NCBI GenBank assembly: GCA_034401135.1
Contig: JAWZSP010000001.1
Location: 1,116,001 to 1,180,000 of the forward strand
From: Volutella citrinella
Lineage: Eukaryota > Ascomycota > Sordariomycetes > Hypocreales > Nectriaceae
Direction: 5' to 3'
Length of the DNA stretch: 64,000 nucleotides
Each line of letters starts with the position of its first letter. Position 1 is the stretch's first letter. The translations under genes were made by a program, and so were the position numbers. Shown here piece by piece: positions 54,630 through 64,000 of this stretch. The notes beneath the pieces are model-generated. The model did not search any database and was not told the DNA's origin. It saw nothing but the letters and a program-made list of their open reading frames with translations.

Positions 54630-57600
54630 GGAGACCACTTCTCCAGCTGCTCCTCAAATTACGGTTGGCAGACTTGGCCTGTCTCTCTGTGCGCACACAT
54701 GCCTGGCTGAGAAGCTGAACTTGACAGAAAGCACAGACCAAGAAAGGCAGGACACAAGCATGTACGCAAGCACCAACGTCCATACGCTGCCAGGGTGTGT
54801 CCCGTCTGCCTTGCCCACTGCCATCGTGACCTCGACTCAAACCCTGGACCTGGGAGACAGCTCCTCTGACGCGAGGCTCGCGGGGCTGCTGGGGCATGAT
54901 TGGCCAGTTAGGAGCCCGGAGCATGGCGCGGCAGCCAGTGCAAGGTTCATTGCTGCTCGCCAGTTGGTTGCCCTGTGTGCCCAGGTTTGTTGTGTTTCGC
55001 TGACTTGCTGATGCTCATGCTAATGCCGCTGGCCGCCGCGCGCCGTGTCGCGTCAAAGCTGGTGGATTTATTAAGGTTCTGTGGATTCATTCTACTGCCC
55101 CATCTGATACGGCACCAAAGGGCAAGTCTCCCACAGCATCCTCCTCCCTCCAGCTCACCGCTAGATATTTGGAAGCCGGGCATGTGGCTTTCGCCCTCTC
55201 TTGGTGCCACGCGACTCGTGTTAACCCGGGCGGGTCGCCACCAGGCATCTTCAACTCACAGACTGCCTGTGGCCCCGTGCCGAGGACGGCCATCAATCGA
55301 GAACCATGACAAGCCCTGCCCCATCCATTCCTGCTAGCCCTTTACGTCAGCCAAACCCCCTGGATTTGGTCCTCATGCAGGTGAAGTGGCTTTGGACATG
55401 AAGATCTCCAGACCCCAGCATCCTTGGCTCTTTGCCTGGGCACTTCCTTCGCAGTTCCAAAATAAGCATCAGCAGAACGCCGCCGTCGCCGCCCCCAGCA
55501 ATAAAGACGTTAGTTTAATCGGTAGGTCCAATTTCCGAAAGCCCTGGATGAAGCGCTGGCTTCCCATCTTAGTACTTCATCTTTGTCTGGACCGCTGGGG
55601 AAGGGGCGTGTGGACTGTTCTCGCGGACTTGGCTCCCCGAACAGATCACCAATGCTGGCCTTGCGGGTTCTCGTCCAATAGATTTGGGCTAGGACAGCGT
55701 GATGTGACGCAAATGGCCACCGTACATCGCTATACCTCGAACTGCCTAGTTGGCTCGCTTCCAAGCCAGCGCCCGCTTGGCTCCGTGTGGAGCAGAGCAT
55801 GGGCTTAGGCCGGCCGGGCCAGTACGCCATGTTGCGGCCAGAACGCCGCATTACGGGAAACATTGATGAACTATTTGCGTGGGTTGTCACAGGTCGAGCA
55901 GTTGAGCAGACTCCCCAGAGTGGACTGAAGGGGGCAACTGGACCCTTGTGCGGGAGGCTGATCCAGTAACAAGACATGACAGCTCTCATCCCATTGCATT
56001 CGCGAAGGTGCCGGCGTGCATTCTGCTGTACCCCACGGGCCGAGCCTATGAATTATTGGACATAAACAATGGTGACTACATGCATACCGCCTATGGCTCG
56101 GCTGGCTAAGCGCTTTAGCTGCGCCTGTACCGCCTGGTACGGGGATGTTGACGGAGCCGGGTTCATGTCGCATTCCCTTTGCCTGAGACGCACGACTTCC
56201 CCGCGATCTCTGTGGACGGAACCTGGGGGTCGACCCGGCGGGCGAGCGGGTGTCAAGGTCGTTGGGGGACGCTCGTTTCCTGGGGAAATGCATGTCCGGT
56301 GCTACTCCCGGTGCTCTTTCTGCAAGCTGCCTTGTCGAGGAAGCCTCGATCTAGACTATTGTTCGGTAAGACGTCGTTGTGTTTCCCCCTCATCTCGGCC
56401 GGGTCTGACATCCAGCCTCTCGCCCGGCCGTCATGATTGCGAACGTCCGCCTGAGCTCATACCCGCCCCGGCGGCGCCAACATCACCCCGCCCCGTTGGC
56501 CAACCCTGCCTCCTTCACTGCGACGGTGCAACCACTCCTGCGAAGCGCGGGGGCAGGCAGGCACCTATGAAAAGCCTACTGTACCCAGAGCTCCCAAACC
56601 TTTCCTGCGGGTCCCCCAACCCGACTGACCAGCCCTGGCGGCATCTGCAAAGACGCTGCAGGGCGTGCACGATGCTGCGCTGGCAGACGCCGGCTGGCTA
56701 CAGTAATACTTGGGTAATTATCCAAGGGGGGTGATTTGCCAGGCAAGACAATGCTGTGGGGGGCCCTTGTGAAAAACGTCTGTACCAGGCTGGACGTAGT
56801 AATTCGAACCCCCATCGGCTAATTACCAGCACGCAACCAGCCAGCCAGCCATGGAGCCGTTCGTGCGAATTGCGCGGCGCGTAGCTGGCATCAGCAATTC
56901 CGGCGTCTTCATCCCCGCTTTCTCTCTCAACCCGGGTCGATCTAGGAGCAGAGGGCATCCAATGACAGCTCACAAGCACAGGCCCAGAGCCGCCTGAAGC
57001 GACGGGGACTGTGGAGGGGCGCGGGGGGGTGCTGGGCACCTTGTAATCCCCAAGAGGGCCAAGAGCAATGCTGCGACATGGGGCCCCTCCAACTTGATGA
57101 TGGTCATGGAAAGCGATTCTCGTCCCCTGCAGTGCCACGGAACCACGCAGGTACCAGCGATGGCCAGACCCAGGACCATTCCTGCACCGTCACAAGACTC
57201 ATCCATGGATCAGACTCACAGAAGTCACAGACCCTTAGGGGGCTACCCCAAGCGCTAGGTACACTGTCACCCAAGATCAGCCCGATGGTGTCCGCAAGCT
57301 CCCAAGCCTCCCCATGTCGTCGCCCGCACCAACGCCCACGAGGATCGCGCAGGGTTTCATTGACGACGACTAGTACACGCCTCCCGATCCCGTTGTGACC
57401 AGCCGCGGTCCGAAGTATAATCGCCAAGGTTGCTTGACTTTCCGCGTTGCTGCCTATGTGGCCTAGCCCCGTGTGCCCACATCCTCTGGGAGCCAGCTTC
57501 ACAATGCTTACTCGGAAGCTAGCGGCTGGGGTGAGACGCTCGATTGAATGCGCAATGTTATTATTATGGCTGAGCCGTACATGGCCGGTCAGGGCCGGTC

Positions 57601-60600
57601 GCCCCCCATCACCGGCCGGTGGTCCAAGCCCGCTCCCATGCAATATGCATTATGTATGTCTGTCCGATGCACTGTACCATGATGAAATCCCCAACTCTCG
57701 GTCATCCGAAGCTCCTCGGCCCCTCATGAGCGGTGCTCCGACTCCCGAGCTCCAGATGTCAGGCCCAACGATGCGACTCCGTGTTCAGAACCCACACCAT
57801 TCATTGCCTGCCGAGACGACCCAGTTTACCCGTGCCGTCTTTACAAGGTAAACCAAGCTTGACAAGTCTCCCAATAATTGGTAGGTAGTGGAATGGCTCT
57901 CTCAATATTGTGGCGCGGTCTAACGAGTGCGAACCCACCCCGTCTTTTCTGTGTCGCCTCTGCCGGCGCTGAACGATCGCCCTCGGAAAACCACTGATGT
58001 TTGGATAATTACCCTTCAACAAAGACCCCGTCACGAAATGCGCATCCATGTCACACTGTGGTGCAGCTCACTCGAAAATGGACCGGAAGCCATGCCTGTC
58101 TTTGGCCACAGCATGGGTTTAAGCCCCACGCCTCCCGCATCCTTGCCACGGGGTCTGATTGGTGCTGGGTGCGAGCATCCGCTTCCCAGCCCGAATTACC
58201 TGCACAGTTAGTTCCAACTGTTTTTCTAGAAGCTTACGCCCTGCATCAGGTGCATCCTCGGAGGGGAGCTTGGGCCATGTAGCCTCGTGACAGCTGTGTG
58301 TGCTGCCGTGCAGGGAAGAGGGAGACTGTGGAGGCTGCATCTTCGACGAAACATTGGTGCTGGCATTTTATGCTACAACCATACAGCTGTTGGATAATGG
58401 ACAATGACATGACAATGTACGGGCACACATGATGCATTCATCGAGACATACTACGTGCAGCAGTCTCCGTGTTTGACTGCTGGTTGGCCCGGATATTCAT
58501 GAGAAGCGCCACATTTGGCACCGAGGGCGGCCCCATCGTTGATGCTTATCCTGGCATCCCGCGTGGTCACGTCGACAAAGCCATACGTACGGCGCAGTGC
58601 GCACTTGCACCAGGTACGTACGTAATTCAAAGGCCCAGCCCGGGTCCCAGATGAGCGGCAAATCGGCCAGGCTCCTTAGGCTGCTGATATTCACTACTGC
58701 GCAAGCACGTCGATCGCTGAACCGGACCTGCAGATCCTCTCCGTTGGTGCCGGTGCCAGTAATGCGGCTACTGCGTTCGCTCTGTGTTCGCCCGATCACG
58801 CACCGCAAAGGACACCATGCACAGCACCAAGTCGCCCAGGCTCCCTACAGACACTGGTGCTATGTCTGTTGAACGCAGCGCATCCGCCCTACCATCTCTA
58901 ATCAATCTCTGTATCCTGTTTGAGCTACCCGGATTCGGGGGGGCCCGCTGTTCCGGCGGGCTTCACCGGGGTCATACCTTACCATCAGCACAGTCGGGGA
59001 GTGGCCATTGTCGCAGGTCAGCCTCACTCTTCCCGTTGCCAACTGGCCGCCTGCGCCTACCGCTCCCCGACCCAGTTCTGCGCAGCAGGTAATTAATTGA
59101 TTATTTCCTGACATATACGAAGGCCCCGGAACACCACCACCGCCAGTGGTTAGCGGGCGAGCTCCGACAGGCTTTGGGAGCTTGGGACTGCCGGTGGCAT
59201 TGGGCCTGCGCGCGGCTTTCCCAAAAGAGATGCGCTGCAGGCGCTCCTGCGCGGGCGCTGAGGGTCTCGACAAGGAAACATCAAGCCATTTCTGCGGACA
59301 CTGCCGCTCGGTATGTCATGGCAAGCACCGGTTCTTGGGGGCTGCTGAAGGCGACATATGGGGTCCTGGCGGGGGGTCCTAGGCTCAATGTTCTGGGAGG
59401 GGCAACCGGGCAGCTGCCTGTCCGAGCACGAGCAGGGCCTGCCCCCAGTTCGCCAGCGGCGTGCGTGATTGGCCCTTGGCGCCTCACCGTGGGCCACCAT
59501 CCCGATTGGGGCGTCTAAGGCCGAAGCGGCCTGGTGGCCCGGCAACCCCCACGCTGACAAGGTGTGATTGCGAAATCAAAACTCGCGTATCGTCTCACCT
59601 AAAAATTTTCCCTACCTTCTGCATCCTCAAAAACTGGCCAGCCCAAGAGGTGCCAGCCACGGTGCTACCGCCCAGCCCGCCATGTGTGTGTGCTGAATGC
59701 TGCATTGAAACTATGAGCCGGAGAAGCCGTTGCCGGATCTTTTCGTGGTATTCGACGATGTTGCTCTGTGGCTGCCACCGACTGCTCCGGGTTGCATAGC
59801 TTGGGATGGTCTCGACTCGGAGCGGCGCCAGCCCTCCGTTTCGATGATATGATGCGCGGCTTGAGTGAGAACTCTGCTGCAGCTTCACCTTGCGCTCGCA
59901 GTGGTTCTGCGACTGCCCGCTTGTCGAGTGACGAGCCAGACAACCTCTCCAGACTCTGATTTGTGTCTGGAGCCGTCGCATCGGGACCTTGTCGGCCAAA
60001 ACGCCAACGGCTGTTCGTCTCGTCAGTGGCAGCCAACCATCGACAGCTTCTTCTACGGTGAAGCCCCATTCGTGACTTTTGTTTTGCCAGATTCTACGTT
60101 GGATTTTATCCTTCGTAACATCGACATTCAGCGCTTGCTCTCCATTGGCCTGGATGTTTTCGCACTGGCATAGATGAATTTGAACTCGTTGCTGGGCACC
60201 CGGCTTTGAGAGGTCGTCTTGACTTCTTGGACAAGCCGGGAATCAGCTGTAGGCACATCCCATCTATTTTCTATTTAATCATTGTAGATCAACTCTTCAT
60301 GTTCTTTTGCTCCACCGTCGCCAAGCCAATCCTATGACCACCGCCGCACCGCCTCCACGCTTGATTCATTCACTCAGCATAGAACCCTGGCCACATAGAA
60401 CGCCGCGCCAGGCCGTGGCCCAAAAGAGCAACGACGCCTTCAGTGGCTGTCAGACGCAAGCGTGGTGGCCGTTGCCGGCTGCAGAGTGTTGGGTGTTCTG
60501 ATGACACACGCGACGTTGCGTTATCGATGTGGCTTTGTTCATCCAAGCCTTTGACTGTCGAGGAGCGGCTACTGATCGGCGTCCTTCACCGACGAATAGC

Positions 60601-60778
60601 GTTATGGTGAGAGGCGGCTCTAGGCCAGGGTGGTCAAGGACGGAGGACGGCCAGTGGACAGAATCTGGTGGGATGTGGGAGGTCAAAGTGGCTAACAGGC
60701 GCCCAACCGGCTTGGCCGATTTGGAATACGACTGCCTACGAAGCGCTGGGTGTAACGAAATGTGATTGTGCATGCATC

Positions 60779-60788
60779 TACTCCGTAC
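60779..60788 (+). repeat. TACTCCGTAC motif, copy 4
   Basis: Followed by a second TCCG unit (TACTCCGTACTCCG), so partly tandem. Confidence 0.6.
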
Positions 60789-63786
60789 TCCGAACTACTT
60801 GTCTGGATGTCGCCCTGGGTGTGCTTGCTGACCGGCGCCCCAGACTGGAAATGCAACGGAAGCGGCCCAAGCACAACCGCGTGCGTTGCGCTGCCTTGTC
60901 ATGATGATGCCCAGCTCACATGTCAATTGTGCGCCGTCATGACAGGCTCACACGCCCCTCAAGGGACCCGTGAGACATGACCTCCCGACAATTCCAGATG
61001 ACCAGGAATTGGGGCGACGACGAGAAGCTGGTTCAGCCAAGCTTGTTTTTTGCCCCCCATTCCCGTCCCAAGCCGGCATGACAAGACAGCCCGCGTCTGA
61101 GGAGTTGGGATGCTGGCACCAAACTGCTTCCGGCACGTCCCGCATGTGATCGGCCGCGCACCTAGACGTCACTTCTGGAGGCGCGGAAACTCTCTGGTGT
61201 AATTAGGCAAGTAGAATCTCGTCTGTTGTCTGTCCATGCATTAGGGGATCCATACGGCAAAATGCACCGCCGTGCTTTATTAGTACTCAACTGTCTTACA
61301 CGTAGTTGGCTTTGGGGGCCATGTATTTGGTGGTTTCTCCTTGTACACTTCCAAGACGACGATGGTCGGAATGGTGTCTCAGTAGCCTAAATAAATTGCA
61401 TATGCCGGGAGATACACGCGAAACACGGTGTCTCTGATCCCCCATGTGCCATCAACCGACAAAGCCTATACGTAGTATCAACGACAGCCGCCAGCCCACG
61501 GGGGGTGGATTGCATGGGTCGGTGCAGTGCCGAGGCAGTTTGTCCGATACGGTTGTCGGACCTAGAAACACTCAGTTCACGGGATTAGTCGCGGTTTTAG
61601 CAATGCTGGGTGTGAAACAGGAATGCCCGAAAACTGTTGAGTTCTGACGCTGGATTGCCGAGGAGTTTCCAACCACGTCAAATCATGAAGAGTGAGCCCG
61701 ACCATGGGCATGCCCTTCGACTGCGAGTTGGAGTGTACCATGGTGCTATATCGATGCTGTTAATATTACCAACTTGCTATTCTAAATGTATACATCATGT
61801 CGGCTGACAGCTTATACACACGCCTGCATCGGTGCTCAAGATGCCCCATGCCCCTTGAATTAGCCTTGTCGAGAGCACAAGGCTACATATAACCCAACAC
61901 CATATAGCCCATCTAGTGAATGTGAACAGAAACACGAGTTTCTGCCCATTTTAATATGTATTCTTTAAATGGGGTTGTGCACCAAGGACATAGGACCATG
62001 AATATGAAAGCTCAGCCTGACTCTTGGAGCCGGGCAGTCCTTGGGCCAAATAGCATGATAAGTTTCTTTCTAGCTCATTAGAAATATCCGTTCCCCCATT
62101 ATCACTACTGTATCACTGAAATCACAACATCGTGTACCTGTGAATCTGGGCTATTAGTCCATTGTGAGATACTCCATGTAGGTGCCACATCAAAAAGGTC
62201 CTCGGAGAGCCTGCCTCGATATGCAGTGCGGGAACGTGCATTGTGAGAGTGATAGATGGTAGCACAAATACAACCCCAAGTTCATACACGGATAGATAAC
62301 CGTTGGGCACAAAAATTTGCGCTTGTGCGAGGGGAAACGTCAGGTGTGTCTGCTCGGATCTTCGTGATTGGAGTGACAACCACATCTACCCCCCCAATCA
62401 TGACACCGTCCCACATGCATGGCGGCATAGCAAGCGCCCACCCAAGGCTTCAAATCCAATGCTTCACATGGTTAGAGGATTAGACGGTATAATCGAGGGA
62501 TTAAATCACAATCTGAATTCACCCCGTTCGAGAACTGTGTTGTGATATTTACTGATTCGTGTTTGTGCTTCCGTTGATAGAAGAGACAAGTCGCAAGGCA
62601 ACAATGAGCCCCTGTCTTCAACTCATGCACCAGTAATAGTACCTGTCATACTATAGGGGGCAGCTTTAGTTAAATCCGCTCCGTGATGCCAAAACTACGA
62701 CCTCTGGACTGTCAGTGATGTCCATTGTGCATTCCCCGCTTCTGTACCAGCTACACTCGATGTTTCTCCGTTTCTCTAATTCATGACAGCGCACCATTCA
62801 TCTTACGCAAGGTTTGTTGAAACCCTCTCTGTGCCGTGAGATTCCCTTCGTAGCACTTCAGAACTTGAAGGTTGCCTGATGGGTCCGCAGACCGGTTTAG
62901 ACCCCGACCCTCGCTTCTCAACTCTTTCACTCACACCGCCTTCCGAGCAACTGGTCATGGAGTGCAGCCAATGGACCGAAAGCGTTTCCAGAAAATAGTA
63001 TGAAATGGATCGTTTTTTCGATAAAACCCAAGGCATCCAAAGTACGTGCATTTTGCCGAACTAGGATTACCACTCATCATCTCATACTGTGGATACCAAT
63101 CTTGCTGCAATGTACAGGTACCCGGCAAGTGTGGGCAGAGATGAAGTCAAATCGCTAAAGAACAAAGTCTCGAAGAGTCTGTTGAGCGAAATGAGCGGGT
63201 GTCCGAAGCAGATAATCTAGGAGGTGATTGGGAATGTTGTGTTTGGGTTTGGAGGCAAAACTGCTCAATCTCCAAACTGTTCATGGAAATCAGGTAAGCA
63301 TTCATCTGCGTTTGCGTATCTGCAATCAAGCCTTTCTGCAGGCTGCATCAGTACCTCGGAATGCACTGAGCTCTCCGTATTCTCGTTGCTGCTGGTGCGG
63401 TTGTTGATTTTGTTATTATCGCTACATTACCTCGAGCTCGACGCTCGAGATGCTGGAGGATACTAAGAGGGAGAAAAGCCTGGGCCAATTTCCGTCATCT
63501 CACTACGATATGCCGCTGTAGTTAAAACTATGATACTGAATAGAACAATACAAAATCGACATTGAAGCTGAAGTGGATGAACAATCGCCCACCGAAGGGC
63601 TTGCCGAGGAATAGCTAGTGGACAGGCTCCCTTCTTCGGCGTGCTTCGGAATTCGGGAACTGGATGGTGCAATTGCGCTACACCCTGCAATGCTGTTCTT
63701 CAATCCCACCACGTCGCGATGTATGCATTGGTCAAGCAGCTACTTGACACAATTGCGACCTTGGGCCTCGGTGTTGGGCGGGGTAC

Positions 63787-64000
63787 ATGGGGCTAGAGCC
63801 GGGGCCATGGAGCAACAACCCGCCTATCAACGACCTGCCCAGCCGAAGCTTCGGAGCTTCCAGGTCACTATTAGTAGCTCCCGTCGCTGTCACAAGCAAC
63901 GGCTGTGATGAACCATCGCCTCCACCTCATTCATCATCTACCATCCGACCAGCTTCCAGACCACCCCCCCAGCCGTACTCGTCGTCCAGGCTCAAGCTTT
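63787..64000 (+). CDS. 5' end of a gene running off the window
   Basis: An ATG at 63787 opens a frame with no stop for the remaining 71 codons. The translation begins MGLEPGPWSNNPPINDLPS, continues SRSFGASRSLLVAPVAV and becomes Ser/Pro-rich (PSPPPHSSS, RPPPQPYSSS). The change from the stop-rich DNA just before to a long open, regularly composed frame is the main support. A second ATG in another frame (63807) gives only a 33-codon ORF. No family is recognised from this fragment. A disordered Ser/Pro-rich N-terminus is common in fungal regulators, which would also suit the very long upstream region, but that is a guess. Confidence 0.5.
   Translation, partial: MGLEPGPWSNNPPINDLPSRSFGASRSLLVAPVAVTSNGCDEPSPPPHSSSTIRPASRPPPQPYSSSRLKL

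Larger units (their letters stand above)
50297..63786. other. 13.5-kb region without a supportable gene
   Basis: Runs between the start of the copper-fist gene (-) and an open frame starting at 63787 (+). Every frame over 100 codons (for example 51682-52479, 52613-53143, 56069-56734) lacks conserved motifs, has another overlapping frame on the opposite strand and shows skewed Arg/Ser/Pro content. GC content is moderate to high for 50.3-61 kb and lower for about 61.2-63.7 kb. I found no transposase, reverse transcriptase, long terminal repeat, tRNA or rRNA. Two TACTCCGTAC motifs lie here. Confidence 0.5.

Noticed and set aside
56801..56826. Possible tRNA B box on the minus strand (GGTTCGAATT)
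   Set aside because: Lacks the closing CC of GGTTCGANNCC, and no A box or cloverleaf can be formed around it.
61200..63700. Lower-GC stretch suspected to be a decayed, mutated transposon
   Set aside because: No terminal repeats, target-site duplication or recognisable transposase or reverse-transcriptase fragments on either strand, and no strong CpA-to-TpA signature seen by eye.

Overview
The window is nuclear DNA of a filamentous ascomycete, most likely a Sordariomycete and plausibly of the order Hypocreales. The signs are short introns (about 42-110 nt) with GTRNGT donors and CTRAC branch sites, and a housekeeping gene set typical of that group: Bfr2, Ind1, Spf30, cytochrome c heme lyase, Pan2, and fungal-only Zn2Cys6 and copper-fist regulators. 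I spliced the genes by eye. Each multi-exon model below keeps an open frame through every junction, but gene identities come from recognised motifs, not from a search.

Layout. Positions 1-19,000 are a compact gene-rich block: a type III polyketide synthase (505-2032, -), a small membrane protein (3145-3561, +), Bfr2/AATF (3608-5343, -), mitochondrial Ind1/NUBPL (5690-6782, +), Spf30-like Tudor protein (7173-8134, -), a low-complexity Tco89-like protein (10541-12232, +), a mitochondrial UbiB-family kinase-like protein (12774-14913, -), cytochrome c heme lyase (15575-16698, +) and an RRM-like lysine-rich protein (17375-19033, +). Mitochondrial respiration (Ind1, UbiB-like, heme lyase) and ribosome or RNA work (Bfr2, Spf30, RRM-like, Pan2) dominate, but nothing suggests a single pathway.

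Positions 19,382-30,511 look like an accessory insert between housekeeping genes. It holds a 9-exon NACHT NTPase with two C2H2 zinc fingers (1650 aa), a divergently transcribed 10-exon SNF2-family ATPase without a RING finger (958 aa), and an unrecognised serine-rich protein. Pan2 (30828-34897, -, 12 exons, one with a GC donor) follows, then a small fungal SAM methyltransferase (36555-37447, -).

From about 37,500 onwards the window becomes gene-poor. It has a Zn2Cys6 regulator (41274-43632, +), a doubtful small ORF (48165-48550, -), a copper-fist regulator (48833-50296, -), and then about 13.5 kb with no gene I can support, up to an open reading frame that starts at 63787 and runs off the window end. 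No rRNA, tRNA, transposase or CRISPR array was found.
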